23,192 nt of DNA from an uncultured Clostridia bacterium (GTDB taxonomy: Bacteria > Bacillota > Clostridia > Oscillospirales > Acutalibacteraceae), in NCBI GenBank assembly GCA_944382025.1, contig CALWMQ010000052.1, forward strand, positions 1 through 23,192, written 5' to 3'. Position 1 is the first letter of the stretch. Each line of letters opens with the position of its first letter. Positions 6,846-14,107 of the stretch are shown here, piece by piece. Both the position numbers and the translations under genes were made by a program. The notes under the pieces were generated by a model. That model made no database searches. It had not been told where the DNA came from and saw nothing but the letters and a program-made list of their open reading frames with translations.

Positions 6846-7970
6846 ATGCTACAGTTTGACGAATTGCGGCTGCGGCTGGAAAATATGCTGCCGGATATCC
6901 AGGATTTGGCCGGGGCTATCGGCCTCCAACAAATGGAAAAAGAGGTGGCCGAACTGGATATGCGGGCCTCCGCGGACGGATTCTGGGACGATATGGAAAA
7001 TGCCCAGAAGGTTACCCAGCGGGCTGCCAACCTGAAAGACAGTATCGGCAAATATCAGAAGCTGGTCAGCGATTACCACGATACCCTGACCCTGATCGAA
7101 CTGGCCAATGAAGAGGAGGATACCTCCCTCCTGGAGGAATGCACCCAGAATGTGGATCAGATCCAGGCCGCCATGGAGGAACAGCGTTTGGCTACCCTTC
7201 TGACCGGGGAATATGACGCCCGCAACGCCATTATGACCTTTCACGCAGGCGCCGGCGGTACCGAAGCGCAGGACTGGGCGGAAATGCTGTACCGGATGTA
7301 CACCCATTGGGCGGAACGGCATCATTTTACCTATAAAATTTTGGATTATCTGGACGGGGACGAGGCTGGGCTCAAAAGCGCCTCCATCCTGATTTCAGGC
7401 CCTAACGCCTACGGCTATCTTAAGAGCGAGGCCGGTGTCCATCGCCTGGTGCGCATCTCGCCCTTTGACTCCTCCGGCCGGAGGCATACCTCCTTTTCCG
7501 CTGTGGAGGTCCTGCCGGAGCTGGATGACAGCATCCATGTGGAAATCCGGCCCGAAGATATTAAGATGGATGTGTTCCGTTCCAGCGGCGCCGGCGGCCA
7601 GCACATTAACAAGACTTCGTCCGCCGTACGCCTGACCCATATCCCTACCGGTATCGTGGTGGCCTGTCAGACCGAACGAAGCCAGTTCCAAAACCGGGAT
7701 ACCGCTATGAATATGTTGAAGGCCAAGCTCATTGAGATCAAGGAAAGAGAACATCTGGAACGCATTGAGGATATCAAGGGCAGCCAAGCCCAGATCGCCT
7801 GGGGCAGCCAGATCCGATCCTATGTGTTTATGCCGTACACCCTGGCCAAGGACCACCGAACCGGCTACGAGATGGGGAATATTAACGCGGTCATGGACGG
7901 GGACCTGGATGGGTTCATTAACGCCTACCTGAAGGCCGCCGCCAACGGTACCCTGGGTTATAAGGAATAA
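6846..7970 (+). CDS. prfB: peptide chain release factor 2 (RF2)
   Basis: This 374-residue class I release factor recognises UGA and UAA in the ribosomal A site and triggers peptide release. It carries the RF2-type anticodon-like motif SPF (205-207, in ISPFDSSGRRHTSFS) and the catalytic GGQ loop (250-252, in SSGAGGQHINKTSSAVR), so it is RF2 and not RF1. The N-terminal helical domain is MLQFDELRLRLENMLPDIQDL. In many bacteria prfB has an in-frame UGA near codon 25 and needs a +1 frameshift. Here the frame is continuous through that point (GAIGLQQMEKE), so that autoregulation is absent. The start is ATG 6846, with AAAGGA about 10 nt upstream. It is probably the first gene of a plus-strand transcript that includes the lipoprotein, nahK and nhaC genes. 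Confidence 0.96.
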   Translation: MLQFDELRLRLENMLPDIQDLAGAIGLQQMEKEVAELDMRASADGFWDDMENAQKVTQRAANLKDSIGKYQKLVSDYHDTLTLIELANEEEDTSLLEECTQNVDQIQAAMEEQRLATLLTGEYDARNAIMTFHAGAGGTEAQDWAEMLYRMYTHWAERHHFTYKILDYLDGDEAGLKSASILISGPNAYGYLKSEAGVHRLVRISPFDSSGRRHTSFSAVEVLPELDDSIHVEIRPEDIKMDVFRSSGAGGQHINKTSSAVRLTHIPTGIVVACQTERSQFQNRDTAMNMLKAKLIEIKEREHLERIEDIKGSQAQIAWGSQIRSYVFMPYTLAKDHRTGYEMGNINAVMDGDLDGFINAYLKAAANGTLGYKE

Positions 7971-8029
7971 TGTCTTTCGCTGCCTGGCGGCAATTCCGGG
8001 GCCGGGCATCGATGAAAGGAGCGCTGGCT

Positions 8030-8467
8030 ATGAAACGGGTTGGTATTCTGCTGACGATTGCGGCGCTGTGCGCCTGCCTGTGTGGGTGCGGTCTCAGCGA
8101 GCAGCAGCGGGTAGCAGGCCCCGACTGGCGGATGGACTCGGTCCAGAGCCAGGAGGACGGCTCCATTCGGGCGGTAGGATCTCCCCAACGGGCGGAAAAT
8201 TACCCGGATGCCGCGGTGGTGGATTTATCCTGCCGGTTTACGGAAACCGGCCTGACCCTGTCCAACCTGGACAGCGGCGAAAGCTGGACCGGTACCTATA
8301 AGCTGGCCCAGCGGGGCGGCACTGAGAGCGCCATCTATGAGATTACCTTCGATGACGGCCAAACCGCCTACGCGGTTCGGTCTGTGACTACCTATCTTGA
8401 TAAGGAACCGGCGGATACCCTGATTTTGTCCGCCGGCGCCTATTCCATTACCTTCTACGCCAATTGA
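8030..8467 (+). CDS. small lipoprotein of unknown function
   Basis: 145 residues. I chose ATG 8030 because AAAGGAG lies 8-9 nt upstream and it puts a signal peptide at the N-terminus: MKR, a hydrophobic stretch, then LCGC with Cys20 as the likely lipidated residue. The stretch is unusually rich in Cys (14, 16, 18, 20). The mature part is predicted to be mostly beta strands (TETGLTLSNL, SWTGTYKLAQ, YEITFDDGQTAYAV, AYSITFYAN), like a small extracytoplasmic beta barrel or sandwich. I do not recognise the family. It starts 59 bases after the prfB stop and ends 52 bases before the sugar kinase, so it is probably in the same transcript; no functional link is evident. Confidence 0.8.
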   Translation: MKRVGILLTIAALCACLCGCGLSEQQRVAGPDWRMDSVQSQEDGSIRAVGSPQRAENYPDAAVVDLSCRFTETGLTLSNLDSGESWTGTYKLAQRGGTESAIYEITFDDGQTAYAVRSVTTYLDKEPADTLILSAGAYSITFYAN

Positions 8468-8519
8468 TCAACAGCCGTTCCATACCCGCCGCAGCCGGTT
8501 TGGAACGGAGCAAGGACGG

Positions 8520-9617
8520 ATGAAAATGGATTTTCAGCAGTTAGGCCGACGTTTTGGCATTCAAAAGCCTTTTGCCGGGTTTCAGGAACTGTCCTCCGGC
8601 AACATCAACCGCACCTATGAGGTGATATTCGGCTCCGGCGAACAGGAAGAGCTGTATATCTTCCAGCGGCTGAACACCTATGTGTTCCAGCAGCCGGAAG
8701 CGGTCATGCACAACATTCACAATGTTACCGAACACATCAAACACAAACTATTGGACCGCTATGGATCCTACGAGCGGCGGGTACTGTCCTTCCTGACGGC
8801 GGAGGACGGTAACCCTTACCTGTATGCCGAAAACGGGGAATTCTGGCGTGCCTATCAGTTTGTGGGCGGAGCCATCGCCTATGACGTCATCGGCAACCCG
8901 GATCAGTTTTATGAGGCCGGACGGATCTTCGGGGAGTTTCAGGGCTTGCTGGCGGATTTCCCCGCCGCGACCCTTCATGAGATTATTCCCGATTTCCATA
9001 ACACCACTAAGCGGATGGAAGACTTCGCTGCCGGTGTCCAAAAAGATCCTGCTGCCCGCCGGAAACAGGCGGAAAACGAAATACGCTTCCTGCTGGAACG
9101 GCGGGATGAGGCCGGCCTTCTTTCCAGACTGCTGGAAACCGGTGAACTGCCCTGCCGTGTTACCCACAACGACACCAAAATCAGTAACGTGCTGTTTGAC
9201 GAACACACGGGGAAAGCCCTGTGCGCTATCGACCTGGATACCGTTATGCCCGGCGCCGCCGCCTACGATTTCGGTGACGCCGTGCGTTCCGGTGCCGCTA
9301 CCGCCAGGGAGGATGAAGAAAATCTGGACCTGGTTTCTTTCAGCCTGCCTTTATTTGAAGCTTTCTCCAAAGGCTATTTGCAGGAAACCGCCGGTCTGCT
9401 GACAGATCGGGAAATCGACCTGCTGCCCCGCAGCGCCTACTGTATTACCTTGGAGCTGGCTTCCCGGTTCCTGCTGGATTATCTCAACGGGGATGTGTAT
9501 TTCAAAATTACCCGGCCAGACCATAACCTGATCCGTGCCCGGAATCAGATTCAGCTGGCCCGGGACATAGAAGCCAAGCTCCCTGATATGGAAAATATTA
9601 TACGGAAATACCGGTAA
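8520..9617 (+). CDS. nahK: N-acetylhexosamine 1-kinase-like phosphotransferase
   Basis: 365 residues of the aminoglycoside-phosphotransferase (APH) fold. It has the N-terminal nucleotide-binding turn SSGNINRTYEV (25-35), the catalytic loop THNDTKISN (215-223, catalytic Asp218) and the metal-binding IDLDTVMPG...DFGD (Asp250). Whole stretches match what I know of Bifidobacterium NahK: RVTHNDTK, IDLDTVMPG, FGDAVRSGA, the DYLNGDVYF region and an HNLIRARNQIQL region. NahK phosphorylates N-acetylglucosamine and N-acetylgalactosamine at C1 in the salvage of mucin and milk-glycan units (lacto-N-biose pathway). The partners lnpA, galT and galE are not in this window. A relative with another sugar substrate cannot be excluded. 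ATG 8520 and ATG 8526 are both possible starts; neither has a strong ribosome binding site. The gap to nhaC is 81 bases and contains a small hairpin without a U-tract. Confidence 0.83.
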   Translation: MKMDFQQLGRRFGIQKPFAGFQELSSGNINRTYEVIFGSGEQEELYIFQRLNTYVFQQPEAVMHNIHNVTEHIKHKLLDRYGSYERRVLSFLTAEDGNPYLYAENGEFWRAYQFVGGAIAYDVIGNPDQFYEAGRIFGEFQGLLADFPAATLHEIIPDFHNTTKRMEDFAAGVQKDPAARRKQAENEIRFLLERRDEAGLLSRLLETGELPCRVTHNDTKISNVLFDEHTGKALCAIDLDTVMPGAAAYDFGDAVRSGAATAREDEENLDLVSFSLPLFEAFSKGYLQETAGLLTDREIDLLPRSAYCITLELASRFLLDYLNGDVYFKITRPDHNLIRARNQIQLARDIEAKLPDMENIIRKYR

Positions 9618-9698
9618 ATGGGCTGGGCCGGGAACCCAGCCTCAGAAGGCGGGGCCGGTATTCAGCTGGATTTCATTACCTGAAGGAGGGCCAATCCC

Positions 9699-11210
9699 AT
9701 GCCTGTGTTTTCCGGAACCTTCTGGGCCTTGGTACCCGCCCTGGCCGCTATTATCCTGGCGCTGATAACAAAGGAAGTATATATTTCCCTGCTGGTGGGC
9801 ATTGTCACCGGCGCCCTGTTGTTTAACCGGTTTCACTTGTTGGACGCTTTGGATACCACCTTTACCATCATGAGCCATAAGGTCGGGGATAACACCAATA
9901 TCCTGATCTTTCTGGTACTGCTGGGGATGCTGGTAGCCCTGATGAATAAATCCGGAGCGTCCCGGGCTTATGGGGACTGGGCCTCCAAAGCCATCAGCAC
10001 TAAAAAAGGCGCGGGGTTCGCCGCGGCGGCGCTGGGCGCGCTGATTTTTGTTGACGACTATTTTAATTGCCTGACCGTGGGCACCGTTATGCGCCCGGTA
10101 ACCGACCGTCAGCACATCTCCCGCGCCAAGCTGGCGTATATCATTGACGCTACCGCCGCGCCGGTATGTATTCTGGCCCCTGTGTCCAGCTGGGCTGCCG
10201 CCGTGGGATCCTCTCTCCCCGAGGACAGCCCGGTAGACGGCTTTGCCTTGTTCCTCCGCACCATCCCCTTCAATTTTTATGCCTGGTTCACTCTGCTGAT
10301 GGTAGCGTTTCTCCTGGCCGCAGACCTGGATTTCGGCAAAATGCGCCAATATCAGCTTCTGCATGAGTCTGAGAACAGGGACGGCCTGGAGGCCTCACCA
10401 GCCCCACCGCAAAAAGGCCGGGTGTTTGATCTGATAATTCCCATTGCCACTCTAATCGTCCTGTGCGTCGCCGCCATGCTGTATACCGGCGGGATCCTGG
10501 AGGGAAATTCGGTGGCGCAGGCCTTCGCCGGCTGTAATTCCTCCCTCTCCCTGGTTTATGGTTCTTTCTTTACTATCCTGCTGACCTTTTTACTGTATGT
10601 GCCTCGCCGGGTAGTGTCTTTCCAAGAATTTGCCGCCAGCCTGACGGAAGGATTTAAGGCCATGGTTCCCGCCATCCTGATCCTGACCTTTGCCTGGACA
10701 CTCAGCGGCATCTGCGGGGAAGGCTATCTGGAGGCGGGCCGATTCGTAGGCGGCCTGGTCGGCGGCAGCCGTATTGGGCAAACCCTGATGCCACCCGCGT
10801 TTTTCCTGGTAGCGGCTGGCCTTGCTTTTGCCACAGGCACTTCCTGGGGCACTTTCGGTATTCTGATTCCTATCGCGATGGCCGTGTTTTCCGGTTCCAT
10901 GACCTCCCTGATGATCCTGACAGTGGCCGCCATTTTAGCCGGGGCGGTGTGCGGGGATCATATTTCTCCCATCTCCGACACCACGATCCTGGCTTCCACC
11001 GGCGCCCAATGCCATCATATCGATCATGTGGCGACCCAGCTGCCCTACGCCCTGGTGGCGGCAATCTGCAGCTTTTTGGGATATCTTTTGGCGGGGATTA
11101 CCGGAAATGGCTGGCTGGGCCTGTTTGCCGGTGGGGCGCTGCTGCTAGGCGCGCTGCTGGCGCTATACGCCCGCTCCCGGCGTATCCGGAAAAATGGAAA
11201 GAGTTCCTAG
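9699..11210 (+). CDS. NhaC-family Na+/H+ antiporter
   Basis: A 503-residue polytopic membrane protein with about 11-12 hydrophobic segments. Family features include the intramembrane motif IFVDDYFNCLTVG (about residues 109-121), TDRQHISRAKLAYIIDATAAP, and near the end GDHISPISDTTILASTGAQC with HIDHVATQLPYA, all typical of NhaC-type antiporters. The role is Na+ extrusion or another cation/H+ (possibly organic substrate) exchange across the cytoplasmic membrane; the substrate is not resolved by sequence. The start is ATG 9699 with AGGAGG 10 nt upstream. No separate promoter is evident, so it probably belongs to the transcript from prfB or from the kinase. The terminator-like hairpin at 11292-11348 is the first that could end this transcript. 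Confidence 0.9.
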   Translation: MPVFSGTFWALVPALAAIILALITKEVYISLLVGIVTGALLFNRFHLLDALDTTFTIMSHKVGDNTNILIFLVLLGMLVALMNKSGASRAYGDWASKAISTKKGAGFAAAALGALIFVDDYFNCLTVGTVMRPVTDRQHISRAKLAYIIDATAAPVCILAPVSSWAAAVGSSLPEDSPVDGFALFLRTIPFNFYAWFTLLMVAFLLAADLDFGKMRQYQLLHESENRDGLEASPAPPQKGRVFDLIIPIATLIVLCVAAMLYTGGILEGNSVAQAFAGCNSSLSLVYGSFFTILLTFLLYVPRRVVSFQEFAASLTEGFKAMVPAILILTFAWTLSGICGEGYLEAGRFVGGLVGGSRIGQTLMPPAFFLVAAGLAFATGTSWGTFGILIPIAMAVFSGSMTSLMILTVAAILAGAVCGDHISPISDTTILASTGAQCHHIDHVATQLPYALVAAICSFLGYLLAGITGNGWLGLFAGGALLLGALLALYARSRRIRKNGKSS

Positions 11211-11233
11211 GTGTGGGAATCTTCCGGGGAGAA

Positions 11234-11262
11234 TTGACAGATCCCCTCTTGTATGCTATACT
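11234..11262 (+). promoter_or_regulatory. strong promoter of the cold-shock gene
   Basis: A consensus TTGACA (11234-11239), exactly 17 bases, then TATACT (11257-11262) preceded by TG. Transcription would start near 11269, about 120 nt before the csp ATG. It is one of the best promoters in the window. Confidence 0.85.
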
Positions 11263-11291
11263 GTATAGGTATTCTAACTGCACGAACTGAC

Positions 11292-11348
11292 CTCACATAG
11301 TTGTAAGTCATCGTCCGTTTTATGATTTACAGCTGTGTGAGTTTTTTT
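11292..11348 (+). terminator. intrinsic terminator inside the csp leader (candidate attenuator)
   Basis: A 20-bp stem (11292-11311 with 11322-11341) has no mismatches and three G-U pairs, a 10-nt loop and seven consecutive T (11342-11348). It lies downstream of the csp promoter and upstream of its ribosome binding site. Only 40 bases remain between the T-run and the ATG, and I see no second promoter there. Confidence 0.85.
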
Positions 11349-11388
11349 GTGGCTGGAATATGGAATTTTTTAATGGAGGTACCTCGCT

Positions 11389-11604
11389 ATGAACAAGGGT
11401 ACAGTAAAATGGTTTAATCCGGAAAAAGGCTTCGGCTTCATTTCCAACGATGATGGCGGCGACGACGTTTTTGTACATTTCTCCGCTATTCAGGCGGATG
11501 GCTTCAGGACCCTCAGCGAAGGTCAGAAGGTGACCTTTGATACCGAGCCCGATCCCAAAAACAGCAGCAAACTGCGTGCCGCTAATGTAGTCGTGGTGGG
11601 CTGA
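11389..11604 (+). CDS. cspA: cold-shock domain protein
   Basis: A 71-residue single cold-shock domain, an OB-fold RNA and single-stranded DNA chaperone of the cytoplasm. It has RNP1 KGFGFI (residues 13-18) and RNP2 VFVHF (27-31), begins MNKGTVKWFNPEKGFGFI and has the usual family length. The symbol is generic; the paralog (CspA, B, C or D) cannot be told from this. The ATG is at 11389 with GGAGG about 9 nt upstream. The ribosome binding site lies in a 10-bp palindrome, GAGGTACCTC (11376-11385). The gene is read from a strong promoter, but a complete terminator hairpin lies between promoter and start. CSPs can melt such hairpins in vitro and in E. coli, so autoregulation is plausible. It ends in its own terminator at 11657-11697. 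Confidence 0.96.
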   Translation: MNKGTVKWFNPEKGFGFISNDDGGDDVFVHFSAIQADGFRTLSEGQKVTFDTEPDPKNSSKLRAANVVVVG

Positions 11605-11656
11605 GATCCCTCCCCGGATTTTCCTACAAAACAGCTGGTTCGCTCATCATGAAAAA

Positions 11657-11697
11657 GCCGCAGGCGGAGTTGATTCCGTTTGCGGCTTCCTTTTTTG
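11657..11697 (+). terminator. intrinsic terminator of the cold-shock gene
   Basis: The stem GCCGCAGGCGGA (11657-11668) with TCCGTTTGCGGC (11675-11686) has two G-U pairs and a 6-nt loop, followed by TTCC and T6 (11691-11696). It lies 52 bases after the csp stop. Confidence 0.85.
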
Positions 11698-11745
11698 TTT
11701 TTAATTAGTATACGGGGGCTGCCCCTCGGGCGTTCCGAACCTCTT

Positions 11746-11817
11746 GCGGCGCCAACCTCTGCCCGATGTTTCCCGCCCCACGGGATACAGCGGGGGCTCC
11801 GCCCCTCGACCCCTGCC
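11746..11817. repeat. intergenic repeat, copy A
   Basis: This 72-base unit begins GCGGCGCCAACC, contains TTTCCCGCCCC and CGGGATAC, and ends CGGGGGCTCCGCCCCTCGA plus CCCCTGCC. It matches copy B (11875-11947) at roughly nine of ten positions. Confidence 0.75.
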
Positions 11818-11874
11818 TCCTCTTGCGGTGCCCAAAACCGCCCCGCGCCGCCCTGGCGGCGGCCGGTTTTGACC

Positions 11875-11947
11875 GCGGCGCCAACCCCTGCTCGCTGTTT
11901 CCCGCCCCGCGGGATACGTCGGGGGCTCCGCCCCTCGACCCCGCCGC
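11875..11947. repeat. intergenic repeat, copy B
   Basis: A direct repeat of copy A in the same orientation, 129 bases downstream. Differences are scattered single bases. The internal GGGGGCTCCGCCCC is self-complementary. Confidence 0.75.
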
Positions 11948-12000
11948 CTTTTGAAAAGGGCGGGCGAAAACTTTCCATACCAATCGGGAAGGGGCCAATT

Positions 12001-12678
12001 CTATAGCAGTTCCGTTAATTCCTCCAGGCAGCGGATGCTATAGGTGACGGTTCCATCCGCGGGGACTTCCAGCCCCATAGGGTTATACCAACAGGTATCC
12101 ACTCCCGCGTCGTGACCGCCTTTCATATCGGAAAGCAGGGAATCTCCTACCAGTATAGCCTGTTCCCGCCGAAAATCGGGGATACGGGCGAAAACATACT
12201 CGAAAAAAACCGGACTGGGTTTCTGTGCCCCAGCCTCCTCGGAGACAAAAACCCTGTCCAGATACGGCATCAGCCCGGAAGCTTCCAAACGCGCCCGCTG
12301 GGTCTGGGCTACCCCGTTGGTCACAATATACAGTTGGTGCCGGCGCCTCAGTTCCCGGCACACGTCCAATGCCCCTTCTATCAGGTCATGGCCTCTGGAC
12401 AGCCCGTCCCGGTACTGCCGTTCCCATTCTTCCCCGTCTCCAGGCCACCCCAACTGGCTCAGCAGCCGGGGAAATCTCTGCTCCAATACCTGTTGCCGGC
12501 TAATCTCACCCCGCTCCATCCTGTCCCACAATTCCCGGTTAATAGTGGAATAGAGAGCGGTCTGTTCCGGCGCTGGCTTCCGGCCATGCAGGCGGAAAAC
12601 CCCTTCCAGCGCCTTTCGCTCAGCGGCCCGGAAATCCAGCAGGGTATCATCCGCGTCTAATAAAATAAATTTTTTCAT
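12001..12678 (-). CDS. yjjG: YjjG-family HAD nucleotidase
   Basis: A 225-residue haloacid-dehalogenase-superfamily phosphatase, subfamily IA. Motif I is DADDTLLDF (catalytic Asp8 and Asp10), with helical cap residues of about 18-90, motif II VTNG, motif III Lys in QKPSPVFFEY and motif IV VGDSLLSDMKGG. The DxDDTL(L/F)DF start together with the KPSPxxFEY stretch fits the YjjG/YfnB group, pyrimidine 5'-nucleotidases that remove non-canonical nucleotides; a related HAD substrate remains possible. I chose ATG 12678 because AAGGAGG lies 5 nt upstream; the longer open frame to 12756 has no such site. It lies 119 bases after hemW in the same direction and is probably co-transcribed with it. Confidence 0.87.
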   Translation of the reverse strand: MKKFILLDADDTLLDFRAAERKALEGVFRLHGRKPAPEQTALYSTINRELWDRMERGEISRQQVLEQRFPRLLSQLGWPGDGEEWERQYRDGLSRGHDLIEGALDVCRELRRRHQLYIVTNGVAQTQRARLEASGLMPYLDRVFVSEEAGAQKPSPVFFEYVFARIPDFRREQAILVGDSLLSDMKGGHDAGVDTCWYNPMGLEVPADGTVTYSIRCLEELTELL

Positions 12679-12797
12679 GCCGTCCTCCTTAATCCATGGT
12701 CTCTGGGAAGGTTTTTCCTTCCGCCACGCGTCTGTCAGCAATACACCTGTGCCCACTGCCAGCTCACGCTTTCCTGATGCTCCTTTAACAGCCTTCC

Positions 12798-13934
12798 TCA
12801 GCCTAGAAGATGGCCAATAACCGCGTTGGACAGCAGAAAGCCTTCACGGGTTAAACGGATGCCTGCCTCGTCGCTGACAATCAGGTGGGGCGGCAGACTG
12901 GCGGCCCGCCGTCTCCAAACCATTGGCAAAGTCTCCCCAAACGCTTCCTGAAAGGCGGATTCCGTAGCCCCCTCTGTCAGCCGGAGACGCAGCATAAGGA
13001 ATTCTTCCCGTGTCCCCTCCCCCACAGCGTCCGGGCCGGGATTTTCCGTCTCCGGAGGGTTCCCCGCTAAAAACCCTGCCAGATCCCGGGGATAATAGAA
13101 TCGATGGCCTCCTATATAAGAGTGGGCGGCCGGGCCCAGCCCCAGATAGTCTTGTCCGGTCCAGTATTTTAAATTATGCCGGCTCTCCCGGCCGGGCGCC
13201 GAAAAATTGGAAATCTCATATTGGCGGTATCCCAGCCTGTCCAATGCCTCACAGGCCGTTAAGTACAGGGCAGCACACTGGTCCTCGTCTGGAAGGCACA
13301 TTCCTGCCTGCCGGGCGGCAAAAGGGGTACCCTCCTCAATTTTCAGCAGATAAGCGGATACATGGTCGGCACCCAGCTCCCGGCATACCGCCGCCGACTG
13401 TTCCACCAAGGCCGGTGTCTGTCCCTCCAGCCCCAACATCAGGTCCAGAGAACGGTTCCGGATTCCGGCACGGTACGCCCCTTCCATGGCTCGTTCCACA
13501 TCCCCGGGTGTATGCCTGCGGGACAGCCCTCTCAGCTCCTGCTCATGGGCTGACTGCATTCCCAGGGACAGCCGGTTCCCGCCTGCCTCGGCAAACGCCC
13601 GGAGAGTTTCTTCCAGGTCATCCGCCGGATTCGCCTCCAGCGTAATCTCCCCGTCCTTTAACCCAAAACAGGCTTTGGCCTTCCGGACCAACCTGGCCAG
13701 GCGCCCTCCCCCCAGCAGAGAGGGGGTCCCACCTCCTAAATACAGGGTATCAGCCTGCTCTCCGGACAGGCGGTCCTTCCATTGGTCAAGTGCCCTCTCT
13801 ATACCCTGTGTGTAGGTGTCCAGCAGTTCTGAATTCCAGCCGGATCCTCCCGGAGCGTGAAAAGGCAGGGAATAAAAATCACAATAAGGGCATTTGGAAA
13901 TACAGAAAGGCACATGGATATACAGCCCCAGCAA
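12798..13934 (-). CDS. hemW: radical SAM heme chaperone HemW
   Basis: 378 residues. The N-terminal LGLYIHVPFCISKCPYCDFY contains the radical-SAM CxxxCxxC cluster with the HemW-type fourth Cys-Asp-Phe. It is followed by TLYLGGGTPSLL (SAM-binding GGTP), EANPAD, RLSLGMQS and YEISNFSAPGRESRHNLKYW, all characteristic of HemW. The family was long annotated as oxygen-independent coproporphyrinogen oxidase, but HemW binds heme and delivers it to target proteins and lacks the oxidase activity of HemN. The C-terminal HemN_C domain ends at LLG. The start is TTG 13934, supported by AAGGGGGG about 8 nt upstream; no in-frame ATG is near. It lies 173 bases after lysC, separated by a hairpin (14058-14089). 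Confidence 0.92.
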   Translation of the reverse strand: MLGLYIHVPFCISKCPYCDFYSLPFHAPGGSGWNSELLDTYTQGIERALDQWKDRLSGEQADTLYLGGGTPSLLGGGRLARLVRKAKACFGLKDGEITLEANPADDLEETLRAFAEAGGNRLSLGMQSAHEQELRGLSRRHTPGDVERAMEGAYRAGIRNRSLDLMLGLEGQTPALVEQSAAVCRELGADHVSAYLLKIEEGTPFAARQAGMCLPDEDQCAALYLTACEALDRLGYRQYEISNFSAPGRESRHNLKYWTGQDYLGLGPAAHSYIGGHRFYYPRDLAGFLAGNPPETENPGPDAVGEGTREEFLMLRLRLTEGATESAFQEAFGETLPMVWRRRAASLPPHLIVSDEAGIRLTREGFLLSNAVIGHLLG

Positions 13935-14057
13935 TCAGGATCCCCCCTTTTTTGAATTTCCATAGGCTTCCCGGGCTTTTGGTGGCAGCCTTTGCCAGCC
14001 GGCACGTGGGCCGGGAACCCGGATTCCCCTGCCCCCGTCTCCCCATATGAACAGCCG

Positions 14058-14096
14058 GGGCCGCCGTTCCCTCAGAGAACCGGCGGCCCTTGTTTT
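14058..14096. terminator. hairpin between lysC and hemW
   Basis: GGGCCGCCG-TTC (14058-14069) pairs with GAA-C-CGGCGGCCC (14077-14089) with one bulged C. A T-rich TTGTTTT follows only on the plus strand. On the minus strand, the coding direction, there is no U-tract, so it may protect the lysC mRNA end or reduce readthrough rather than terminate fully. Confidence 0.4.
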
Positions 14097-14107
14097 CCCA
14101 TATGGAT

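Larger units (their letters stand above)
11605..12000. other. intergenic region between convergent csp and yjjG-type genes, filled with G+C-rich repeats
   Basis: It holds the csp terminator, then about 290 bases of repeats. Three copies of a GGGGGCT(CC)GCCCC palindromic motif occur near 11714, 11792 and 11920. Between the two long copies is a large inverted repeat (about 11834-11873: AAAACCG and CGGTTTT flanking GCCGCC/GGCGGC). Near 11942-11964, CCGCC/GGCGG flank TTTTGAAAAG. Open frames on both strands here are low-complexity Pro/Arg/Gly and not credible genes. Confidence 0.6.

Noticed and set aside
8474..8507. hairpin CCGTTCC/GGAACGG before nahK as terminator
   Set aside because: No U-tract follows, and it lies directly before the start region of the next gene in the same direction.
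11680..12006. Pro/Arg-rich open frames on both strands
   Set aside because: They are translations of the intergenic G+C-rich repeats, with no start signal or domain.
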